A DNA stretch of 5,805 bases, from contig JACMIS010000707.1 in NCBI GenBank assembly GCA_014381035.1, positions 1 to 5,805 on the forward strand. The letters are read 5' to 3'. This document shows, in pieces, positions 1 through 4,474 of this stretch; the stretch's first letter is position 1; each line of letters opens with the position of its first letter. This DNA comes from Armatimonadota bacterium (GTDB lineage: Bacteria; Armatimonadota; Armatimonadia; Armatimonadales; Armatimonadaceae). The position numbers and the translations under genes are program-made. Under the pieces are notes generated by a model. It searched no databases. It was not told where the DNA came from and saw nothing but the letters and a program-made list of their open reading frames with translations.

Positions 1-93
1 ACCATCCCGCGCCCGACGGGAATCGGCGGCGACCACATGATAGAAAGGTCGCTTTTTCGCGCCGTCACGGCGCAGTCGAATCTTTACCGACAT
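1..93 (-). CDS. rpsP: 30S ribosomal protein S16, N-terminal part, cut by the window edge
   Basis: Translating the minus strand from the ATG at 93-91 gives 31 residues that read off the window edge without a stop. They begin [20 protein letters not shown] and continue [12 protein letters not shown]. The KIRLRR start, the GAKKRPFY core and the V-ADSR-AR-G segment are the signature N-terminus of ribosomal protein S16, a small-subunit protein of about 80-90 residues that helps assemble the 30S particle, so about a third of the protein is present. An AGGAGCAGGT purine-rich stretch at 101-110 upstream of the ATG provides the ribosome binding site and supports this start. The gene lies 155 bases downstream of ffh on the same strand, the common ffh-rpsP order that often continues into a KH-domain protein, rimM and trmD. 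Those later genes would lie beyond position 1 and are not visible. Identification is very secure despite the truncation. Confidence 0.95.
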   Translation of the reverse strand, partial: MSVKIRLRRDGAKKRPFYHVVAADSRRARDG

Positions 94-100
94 ACTTTAT

Positions 101-110
101 ACCTGCTCCT
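101..110 (-). promoter_or_regulatory. ribosome binding site of rpsP
   Basis: On the minus strand this reads AGGAGCAGGT, ending 7 bases before the rpsP ATG at 93. It holds two overlapping Shine-Dalgarno possibilities, an AGGAG further upstream and an AGG closer to the start. It supports the S16 start codon. Confidence 0.7.
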
Positions 111-179
111 AAGTTTCTGCTATGGGCAAAAGACAACATCCGTCGTTTTTTGCTTTTCTGCGTTTCTACGAAATCTGGT

Positions 180-198
180 GCCGATTTTGTCAATCGGC
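180..198 (-). other. perfect inverted repeat between ffh and rpsP
   Basis: GCCGATT and AATCGGC form a perfect 7-bp stem with a 5-base loop, about 50 bases after the ffh stop. No T-run follows on either strand, so a strong intrinsic terminator is unlikely and ffh and rpsP could still be co-transcribed. The minus-strand loop region also contains TTGACA (188-193), but I see no good -10 at the right distance. Its role, for example a processing site or weak pause between the two genes, is a guess. Confidence 0.4.
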
Positions 199-248
199 GA
201 ATTAACCCGGGCATTGTACCGCACCATTTGCGATTTAGCCCCCCTCTG

Positions 249-1805
249 TCAGGGATTTTTTCCCCCGCCCCCAAATGGAAAGCCGCCGAACCGGGGACCG
301 CCGCCCTTGTCACCCCCCGAATTGTTGCCACCGCCCCCTTTTCGCTTCACAATACTCCCGGCACCGGGCATCGGTTGCGCTCCGGGAATCCCACGCTGCG
401 GGGGTTTCATCCCCGGAATCGGTGGCATCCCCGCAGGCATTCCCGGCATCTGCCCGGACGCCAGCCCCTGCATCATCTGCCGCATGTCGTCGAATCGCTT
501 TAGCGCGGTGTTAACTTCCGCTACCGGAACCGCCGCGCCTGCCGCGATCCGCTTGCGGCGCGAGCCGTTGATGATCTCCGGTCGCCGACGCTCCGCCACC
601 GTCATCGAGCGAACGATGGCTTCGAACCGCGCCATCTCTTTCTCACCCGCCGAAAAATCAACGTCTTTCATTGCGGAACCGACGCCGGGGATCAGTTTGA
701 GCAACTCCTGCATCGGACCGAGTTTGCGCATCTGTTGCAACTGCGAAAGGAAATCCTCGAAATCGAACTTGCCTTGCTTCAGTTTCTTTTCCATCTGCGC
801 GGCTTGTTTTTCGTCGAACGCAGACTCGGCTTTCTCGATCAGCGACATTACGTCGCCCATGCCGAGGATGCGGGACGCGGCGCGGTCGGGATAGAACGGC
901 TCCATCGCCTCCATCTTCTCGCCGACACCGATAAATTTGATCGGCTTGCCGACAACGGCGCGGATGGAGATCGCCGCACCGCCGCGCGTGTCGCCGTCCA
1001 TCTTGGTCATCACGAACCCGGAAACATCCAGAACCCCGTCGAACTCCTTGGCGACGTTGACCGCGTCCTGCCCGGTCATGGCGTCCAGAACCAGAAGCGT
1101 TTCGCTCGGCTCGGTCGCCGCCTTGATCGCCTTGAGTTCGTCCATCAACGTTTCGTCCACGTGCAGACGACCCGCCGTGTCGAGGATCAGGACATTGGCT
1201 TTCTTTTCTTCCGCCCACGCCTTGGCATCGGTGGCGATCCTCACCGGATCGGTCGAACCGGGGATCGTGAACACCGGCGTCTTCGCCTGCTCGCCGACAA
1301 TCTGCAACTGTTTGATCGCCGCCGGACGCTGAACGTCACACGCGGCTAAGACAACTTGCTTGCCCTGTTTGCGCAGGTACGCGGCGAGTTTCGCAGACAG
1401 CGTGGTTTTTCCCGCGCCCTGAAGCCCGCACAGCATGATTACCGACAAGCCTTTGGGATGAAGGTTCAGCGTCGCCGGACCGTTTTTGTCCTGTAGACCG
1501 GTCGCGGTGATTATCGGCGTGTTGTCGTCGGTCGCCCCCTCGCCCGCGAGGAGTTTGACCATCTCGCCATGGACGATCTTGACAACCTGATGCGCCGGAT
1601 TCAAACCGTCTAAAACGTCGCCACCGATGGCTTGCTCCTTGACGCGAGCAACGAACTCCTTGACGACGCGGAAGTTGACGTCTGCCTCTAACAGTGCGAT
1701 ACGCACTTCGCGCAGGGCGGCTTCCACGTCGGCTTCGCTCAGTTTCCGGTCGCCGCGCAGTTTCTTGAACGCTTCCTGAAGTTTTTCCGCTAATCCCTCA
1801 AACAT
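249..1805 (-). CDS. ffh: signal recognition particle protein Ffh (SRP54), with a long Met/Pro- and Gly-rich tail
   Basis: This is the GTPase of the bacterial signal recognition particle. It binds signal sequences on nascent chains and 4.5S RNA, then docks with FtsY at the membrane. The 518 residues show the N domain (about 1-95), then the G domain with GLQGAGKTT (127-135), DVQRPAA (157-163), DTAGR (209-213), TKMD (267-270) and GVGEK (293-297). The M domain follows from about 325, with the RNA-binding INGSRRKRIAAG at 412-423. The usual family length is about 430-460 residues. The excess is a Met/Pro/Gly segment (about 446-482) and a final stretch (490-518) in which 15 of 29 residues are Gly. 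The start is supported by AGAGGAAGG at 1815-1823, nine bases upstream. It is followed by rpsP on the same strand. Its likely promoter is at 1966-1994, giving a leader of about 154 bases that holds a terminator-like hairpin. Confidence 0.97.
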   Translation of the reverse strand: MFEGLAEKLQEAFKKLRGDRKLSEADVEAALREVRIALLEADVNFRVVKEFVARVKEQAIGGDVLDGLNPAHQVVKIVHGEMVKLLAGEGATDDNTPIITATGLQDKNGPATLNLHPKGLSVIMLCGLQGAGKTTLSAKLAAYLRKQGKQVVLAACDVQRPAAIKQLQIVGEQAKTPVFTIPGSTDPVRIATDAKAWAEEKKANVLILDTAGRLHVDETLMDELKAIKAATEPSETLLVLDAMTGQDAVNVAKEFDGVLDVSGFVMTKMDGDTRGGAAISIRAVVGKPIKFIGVGEKMEAMEPFYPDRAASRILGMGDVMSLIEKAESAFDEKQAAQMEKKLKQGKFDFEDFLSQLQQMRKLGPMQELLKLIPGVGSAMKDVDFSAGEKEMARFEAIVRSMTVAERRRPEIINGSRRKRIAAGAAVPVAEVNTALKRFDDMRQMMQGLASGQMPGMPAGMPPIPGMKPPQRGIPGAQPMPGAGSIVKRKGGGGNNSGGDKGGGPRFGGFPFGGGGKNP

Positions 1806-1814
1806 AGATTCTCG

Positions 1815-1823
1815 CCTTCCTCT
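1815..1823 (-). promoter_or_regulatory. ribosome binding site of ffh
   Basis: The minus strand reads AGAGGAAGG, nine bases before the ATG at 1805. It fixes the start of Ffh at MFEGLAEKL, which agrees with the family N-terminus. Confidence 0.75.
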
Positions 1824-1870
1824 GCATATTTGCGTCTTGCTGCTGTTTGAGCGGGAACCCCACCGCCACT

Positions 1871-1911
1871 AAAACACGCAAAAGCCCGCACCCGCAAATA
1901 CGGGACGGGCT
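1871..1911 (-). terminator. terminator-like hairpin with U-rich tail in the ffh leader
   Basis: On the minus strand AGCCCG (1911-1906) pairs with CGGGCT (1888-1883). Inside it CCCG pairs with CGGG around a six-base TATTTG loop, giving about 10 bp in all. TTTT follows at 1883-1880 and a second TTTT at 1874-1871. This is a credible intrinsic terminator. It lies downstream of the best promoter for ffh (1966-1994) and 65 bases upstream of the ffh start. It either ends the transcript of the GreA-C/Lys-rich unit or attenuates ffh. The sequence cannot separate the two. Confidence 0.6.
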
Positions 1912-1965
1912 ACGAAATCGTCGCCGTGTGTGGACCGTTTGTCCGCACGTGGTTTTGTAGGAACA

Positions 1966-1994
1966 ATTCTACCGTGCGAAACAACAAGCGTCAA
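1966..1994 (-). promoter_or_regulatory. sigma-70-type promoter, probably of ffh
   Basis: On the minus strand, TTGACG (1994-1989) and TAGAAT (1971-1966) are separated by exactly 17 bases, each one base from consensus. The predicted start is near 1959, giving an untranslated leader of about 154 bases before the ffh ATG. The leader contains a possible small hairpin (GGAC/GTCC, about 1931-1945) and the terminator-like hairpin at 1883-1911. I found no better promoter between that hairpin and ffh. In the gene-free stretch 1806-2133, the recognisable elements are this promoter, the hairpins at 1883-1911 and 2075-2112, and the ffh ribosome binding site. Confidence 0.6.
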
Positions 1995-2074
1995 TGGCAC
2001 GAATTGCCACGAAAAGTTTGTTTGGATTACTAGAAACACCGCATAGCCAACGCCCGACAGGATGGGATACTGCG

Positions 2075-2112
2075 GACCGCCGCGCGAGGAGTCTTTGCTC
2101 CGCGCGACGGTC
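2075..2112 (-). terminator. long GC-rich hairpin after the Lys-rich ORF, without a U-run
   Basis: GACCG (2075-2079) pairs with CGGTC (2108-2112), CGCGCG (2081-2086) with CGCGCG (2101-2106), and GGAG (2088-2091) with CTCC (2098-2101). The loop is TCTTTG, and one or two bases are bulged or mismatched. The stem has about 14 bp and is very stable. It lies 22 bases after the stop of the 16-codon ORF, so it is well placed to mark or protect the 3' end of that transcript. No T-run follows on the minus strand and only TTGT follows on the plus strand, so it is not a classical intrinsic terminator. Confidence 0.5.
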
Positions 2113-2133
2113 TTGTAGCGGTTAGATTACCTG

Positions 2134-2184
2134 TTACTTCTTTTTCTTCTTGTCTTTTTTCTTTTTGTCTTTGGTTTTCGCCAT
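2134..2184 (-). CDS. 16-residue lysine-rich mini-protein, translationally coupled to the GreA-C gene
   Basis: The ATG at 2184-2182 opens a 16-codon frame encoding MAKTKDKKKKDKKKKK, ending in TAA at 2136-2134. Eleven of 16 residues are Lys, the only acidic residues are Asp6 and Asp11, and AAA and AAG codons are mixed. The stop codon of the upstream gene (2188-2186) is one base before this ATG. The minus-strand sequence AAAGGAGGTG (2200-2191) is a near-perfect complement of the 16S rRNA 3' end and ends six bases before the ATG. That makes real translation likely, probably by termination and re-initiation. I do not recognise a named family. A nucleic-acid- or ribosome-binding peptide is an inference from its charge. 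A translational-pausing element is the alternative, because long Lys runs slow ribosomes. It could also be a chance ORF, but the ribosome binding site argues against this. Confidence 0.62.
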   Translation of the reverse strand: MAKTKDKKKKDKKKKK

Positions 2185-2185
2185 G

Positions 2186-2497
2186 CTACTCACCTCCTTT
2201 CATAATACTGCTCAGAACACGGTAGCGGACGATACCCGCAGGCACCTGAACCACCACAACGTCGCCTGTTTTGCTGTTTCGCAACGCCGCGCCTACGGGG
2301 GATACGTCCGATATTCGCCCACATGAGGGGTCCGCGAGAGCAACAGGCACAACGACGAGGTCATTGACATCACCAGTCTCTAAATCTTCTACGACCACCC
2401 CTCTGGGAAAGAACGATACTTGATCCTCAACCATTTTAGGGGTCGGGTATGTCCCAATCGCATGAGACGTGACCGAACTACGAGTCATTACATCCAT
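2186..2497 (-). CDS. free-standing GreA/GreB C-terminal (FKBP-like) domain protein
   Basis: The predicted product has 103 residues. Residues 34-97 match the C-terminal domain of transcription elongation factors GreA and GreB: VVVEDLETGD (34-43), then ADPSCGRISDVSPVGAAL (55-72), then TGDVVVVQVPAG (77-88) and RYRVLSI-like at 91-98. In GreA this domain binds RNA polymerase near the secondary channel. The coiled coil that carries the acidic tip and triggers transcript cleavage is absent. In its place are about 30 Ser/Thr/Pro-containing residues with no visible heptads, so cleavage activity is not expected. GreA is about 158 residues, and Rnk is a related short form. The ATG at 2497 is chosen because AAGGAG (2509-2504) lies six bases upstream. 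The in-frame ATG at 2548 lies just upstream of the U-runs and has no such site. The final codons (KGGE, stop) also form the ribosome binding site of the next ORF. The gene has its own promoter and a structured leader of about 170 bases. Confidence 0.82.
   Translation of the reverse strand: MDVMTRSSVTSHAIGTYPTPKMVEDQVSFFPRGVVVEDLETGDVNDLVVVPVALADPSCGRISDVSPVGAALRNSKTGDVVVVQVPAGIVRYRVLSSIMKGGE
2191..2200 (-). promoter_or_regulatory. near-perfect Shine-Dalgarno sequence inside the end of the GreA-C gene
   Basis: The minus strand reads AAAGGAGGTG and continues AG, so about ten bases can pair with the anti-Shine-Dalgarno sequence. It is stronger than the sites of ffh, rpsP or the prepilin in this window. 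It lies six bases before the ATG of the Lys-rich ORF and is formed by the Lys-Gly-Gly codons at the end of the upstream gene. Confidence 0.75.
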
Positions 2498-2503
2498 CCT
2501 CTT

Positions 2504-2509
2504 CTCCTT
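2504..2509 (-). promoter_or_regulatory. ribosome binding site of the GreA-C gene
   Basis: AAGGAG on the minus strand, six bases before the ATG at 2497. It selects this start over the earlier in-frame ATG at 2548 and the later one at 2488. Confidence 0.7.
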
Positions 2510-2539
2510 ACTAGTCGGTCCGTCTTTATGCTTGCTTAT

Positions 2540-2619
2540 AAAAAACAAAAAAGAGACCGACGCAGTGTCCGCAAACCACCCGCTTTACAGCGGGGGTGCT
2601 TACACGACCGTTCGGCCTC
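2540..2619 (-). terminator. structured hairpin with double U-run in the GreA-C leader (attenuator or small-RNA 3' end)
   Basis: On the minus strand GAGGCCGA (2619-2612) pairs with TCGGTCTC (2560-2553), 8 bp with one G-U, followed directly by TTTTTT-G-TTTTTT (2552-2540). Inside are CG/CG (2610-2609 with 2562-2561), GTGT/ACAC (2605-2602 with 2568-2565) and GCA/TGC (2599-2597 with 2573-2571). The innermost stem is CCCCCGC (2596-2590) with GCGGG plus GG (2583-2576), one base bulged, around a TGTAAA loop. This is a strong intrinsic-terminator shape. It lies between the promoter near 2669-2707 and the gene at 2497, so reading into the gene requires passing it. A simple terminator for the upstream regulator is the alternative. 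Confidence 0.62.
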
Positions 2620-2624
2620 CCCAT

Positions 2625-2647
2625 CGACTTATAGCCCCCGAAAGTCG
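2625..2647 (-). other. 5' hairpin of the GreA-C leader with a G5 loop
   Basis: On the minus strand CGACTT (2647-2642) pairs with AAGTCG (2630-2625) around an 11-base loop containing GGGGG (2639-2635). That G-run is complementary to the CCCCC at 2596-2592 in the innermost stem of the following terminator-like hairpin. A loop-stem contact or an alternative fold that opens the terminator is therefore possible. I cannot match this layout to a riboswitch class that I know. Confidence 0.4.
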
Positions 2648-2668
2648 GCGACTACCCTTGCCTATAAA

Positions 2669-2707
2669 ATTATAAGATATTCTACCATAAGAATACGATA
2701 ACGCAAA
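2669..2707 (-). promoter_or_regulatory. promoter region of the GreA-C unit, two overlapping -10 candidates
   Basis: On the minus strand TGGTAGAAT (2687-2679) is an extended -10, with TTTGCG (2707-2702) 17 bases upstream as a weak -35 (3 of 6). A perfect TATAAT follows at 2674-2669 without a good -35. Either gives a start near 2662-2672, and the sequence around it is AT-rich in contrast to the flanks. Both place the structured leader entirely within the transcript. Confidence 0.5.
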
Positions 2708-2726
2708 TTAGTGAAGTATCCGAGTA

Positions 2727-2759
2727 TTCCTGCCGTCCCCGTAAAACAAGCGACAGGAA
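2727..2759 (-). terminator. hairpin after the InsA-LacI regulator, without a U-run
   Basis: On the minus strand TTCCTGTCG (2759-2751) pairs with CGGCAGGAA (2735-2727), 9 bp with one T-G wobble and a 15-base loop. It starts 24 bases after the stop of the regulator gene and is the most likely 3' end signal for it. It lacks a following T-run, so efficient factor-independent termination is uncertain. Confidence 0.4.
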
Positions 2760-2783
2760 CGGTTCACGGTTCGAACGAAGCGA

Positions 2784-4142
2784 TCATGCCGTTTGACCGG
2801 GGATGAGTTCCATGGGCAACGTCGAGCAACATTCTTCATGAGGCGCACCCGCGATTTTTTGCAGCAGGTTTTTCACGGCGAGGTTTCCCAGTGCCCGAAA
2901 GGGCTGGCGAAGGGTAGTCAACTTGTCGCCGACGCCCTGAATGTAATACGGGATACCGTTGACCCCCACGACCGCGATGTCGTCGGGAATGCGTAGCCCA
3001 CGGGCAAGAATCAGCCGGATCAAAATTGCCGCCAGCCCATCATCGGGGGTAACGATAACAGTGGGAGGGAGCGGTTGACTCAGACAATCCTCCAGAGCCG
3101 CTGCATATAGCGATTCTTCCCAGATATTTTCTTTCAACACATAAGTGATCGTTTCGTCATCGGGGAGTTCACATGCAGCCAATCCCCGGCGGTACCCGTC
3201 GAGACGATCCGAATAGTTCGAGGAGTGTGCCGGTCCGATCCAACCGATTCGCCGATGCCCCCGCTGATACAAATATTGCACCATCTCAGACACGCCCCGG
3301 ATGTTGTCCGCATTCACATAACCGACCGTTTCCGGCACATGACGGGATAATAGAGCAACAACGGGAAGTCCGGCACGGGCGACCTCTTCGAGCACCGGTT
3401 CTGTCCAGCCAGGAGCGACCCAGATCAGCCCATCAATATGACCATCCAGAAACGCCAATCCCGGATGACGATGGGGTCGGTAGAGCCAGCCGGGGTAGAG
3501 CAAAACATTGTATTCCGCGCGATCTGCCGCCTCATTGATGCCGGAAAGAACCAACTGCGAGATGCTGTTTTTTTCCAGTTCCGTCACACCGAAAAGAAGA
3601 ACCCCCAGGATGTGTGTCCGACGCTGGCGGATCGCCCGCACCAGAGCATTGGGCGTGAAATGCAACGCCTCGATAGCCTGCCGGATGCGCTCCGCCGTTT
3701 CAGCGCGGATATAGCCCTGGTTATTCAAATAGTTGGAAACCGTCGCGGTGGAAATACCCGCCTGCAGGGCGACATCCCGGATCGTGGCTCGCCTGCGTTC
3801 CGTATCGCGCGTTCCTTCCCAGCCGCGCTCAGGAATCGCCTCCTCAGCGGTCAATGGCGGGGCGACGGTCAGGGCAGAAGTGGCATGTTTCTTCAGGAGC
3901 CAGTTCGCTACCGTCTGGTGATTGACCCCGACCTCACGGGCTATCGCCCGGATCCCTTTCCCGGTTTCGTGCAGTGCGGAAACGCGTTGATGCAGGGCGT
4001 CGGAATAGACCGGCGTCTGCGGCGACTCGATATAGCGACGCTGGCAGTGAGCACACTTATACCGCTGGCGCCCCTGACTCAACCCCGCCCGGACTTGCGA
4101 GGTGGATTGGTGACAATGGGGACAGGTAATCATGATATTCAT
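2784..4142 (-). CDS. InsA-like zinc ribbon/HTH fused to a LacI-family transcriptional regulator
   Basis: The frame is uninterrupted for 452 residues. Residues 1-86 resemble the DNA-binding protein InsA of IS1: a zinc ribbon with C7, C10, C30 and C33 (CPHC...CAHC) and a helix-turn-helix at about 63-84 (GIRAIAREVGVNHQTVANWL). A 30-residue linker with a basic RRR follows. A normal LacI regulator starts at about 119: TIRDVALQAGISTATVSNYL helix-turn-helix, hinge helix TPNALVRAIRQ (163-173), and a periplasmic-binding-protein-like sensor domain to the end, with TPDDGLAAILIRLILARGL (365-383), IPDDIAVVGVNG (385-396) and TTLRQPFRALG (409-419). LacI repressors are usually about 330-350 residues, so the excess equals the InsA part. 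It is presumably a ligand-responsive DNA-binding repressor; the ligand, probably a sugar or related molecule, cannot be told. The ATG at 4142 has AGGA 11 bases upstream; the ATG at 4133 is the alternative. It is divergent to the prepilin. Confidence 0.88.
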   Translation of the reverse strand: MNIMITCPHCHQSTSQVRAGLSQGRQRYKCAHCQRRYIESPQTPVYSDALHQRVSALHETGKGIRAIAREVGVNHQTVANWLLKKHATSALTVAPPLTAEEAIPERGWEGTRDTERRRATIRDVALQAGISTATVSNYLNNQGYIRAETAERIRQAIEALHFTPNALVRAIRQRRTHILGVLLFGVTELEKNSISQLVLSGINEAADRAEYNVLLYPGWLYRPHRHPGLAFLDGHIDGLIWVAPGWTEPVLEEVARAGLPVVALLSRHVPETVGYVNADNIRGVSEMVQYLYQRGHRRIGWIGPAHSSNYSDRLDGYRRGLAACELPDDETITYVLKENIWEESLYAAALEDCLSQPLPPTVIVTPDDGLAAILIRLILARGLRIPDDIAVVGVNGIPYYIQGVGDKLTTLRQPFRALGNLAVKNLLQKIAGAPHEECCSTLPMELIPGQTA

Positions 4143-4163
4143 TCGCGGACCATTCCTGCCAAC

Positions 4164-4169
4164 ATTCTA
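4164..4169 (-). promoter_or_regulatory. possible -10 element of the InsA-LacI regulator
   Basis: TAGAAT on the minus strand, about 20 bases before the ATG at 4142, within a GGTAGAAT octamer shared with the other two minus-strand promoter candidates (1966 and 2679). No good -35 lies 16-18 bases upstream, so it is weak or activator-dependent if real. Confidence 0.3.
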
Positions 4170-4315
4170 CCGCACCGCCAACCTTAGACAGATCGATACA
4201 AAACCAGACCGACTCGTGAACAGAACTTTATCCAAATTTAGACATTTAATGAATACGCCCCTTAATCCACTCCCAACATCTGTAAAAATTAAGGAACGCC
4301 TGTTTGGAAATCTCC

Positions 4316-4345
4316 TTGACAGCGCGAAAAAACCTGAGCTATAAT
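4316..4345 (+). promoter_or_regulatory. consensus sigma-70 promoter of the prepilin gene
   Basis: TTGACA (4316-4321) and TATAAT (4340-4345) both match consensus perfectly, with an 18-base spacer. Transcription would start near 4352, leaving an untranslated leader of about 123 bases before the ATG at 4475. The leader holds only short inverted repeats: TAGTA/TACTA (4355-4373), AGGGT/ACCCT (4410-4427) and ACAAC-C-GTTGT (4446-4456). The rest of the gene-free stretch 4143-4474 shows nothing else I can name. Confidence 0.8.
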
Positions 4346-4445
4346 GCAATCAGTTAGTAAACCCGTTCTACTACTTTGAGTTCGACAATCGAATCGTGTT
4401 TATACGGGCAGGGTTAATGTCGACCCTTATAGCTACACGTCGCAG

Positions 4446-4456
4446 ACAACCGTTGT
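4446..4456 (+). promoter_or_regulatory. small palindrome in the prepilin leader, possible operator
   Basis: ACAAC and GTTGT are separated by one C, just upstream of the ribosome binding site. Its core AACCGTT also occurs, on the other strand, at 2758-2764 just after the LacI-type regulator gene. A binding site for that regulator is only a possibility. The element is short enough to arise by chance. Confidence 0.2.
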
Positions 4457-4460
4457 TTGG

Positions 4461-4466
4461 AAAGGA
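4461..4466 (+). promoter_or_regulatory. ribosome binding site of the prepilin gene
   Basis: AAAGGA, eight bases before the ATG at 4475. It shows that the prepilin starts MLYPMALRP rather than six codons earlier at a TTG. Confidence 0.7.
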
Positions 4467-4474
4467 CCAAATCC

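Noticed and set aside
65..331. Minus-strand frame overlapping the end of ffh and the start of rpsP
   Set aside because: It overlaps the certain ends of two conserved genes in a different frame and has no recognisable domain.
37..894. Long plus-strand frame with proline-rich segments
   Set aside because: It is antisense to ffh. The proline runs are the complement of the Gly-rich Ffh tail codons, and there is no family resemblance.
1871..2133. 4.5S (SRP) RNA or a tRNA gene upstream of ffh
   Set aside because: I looked for the conserved SRP RNA tetraloop region and for tRNA T-arm and anticodon patterns and found neither.
2134..2200. Programmed +1 frameshift joining GreA-C to the Lys-rich tail, like RF2
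   Set aside because: The strong Shine-Dalgarno sequence before a stop resembles the RF2 site, but slipping from GAG to AGT would pair poorly, and an ATG at ideal spacing makes re-initiation simpler.
2540..2672. A known riboswitch class in the GreA-C leader
   Set aside because: I compared it by eye with remembered cores of fluoride, manganese, glycine, purine, cyclic-di-GMP, THF and ZTP riboswitches. None matched well enough to name.
3885..4142. An IS1-family insertion sequence
   Set aside because: Only the InsA-like DNA-binding part is present. No InsB catalytic region, terminal inverted repeats or target duplication were seen, and the frame continues into LacI.
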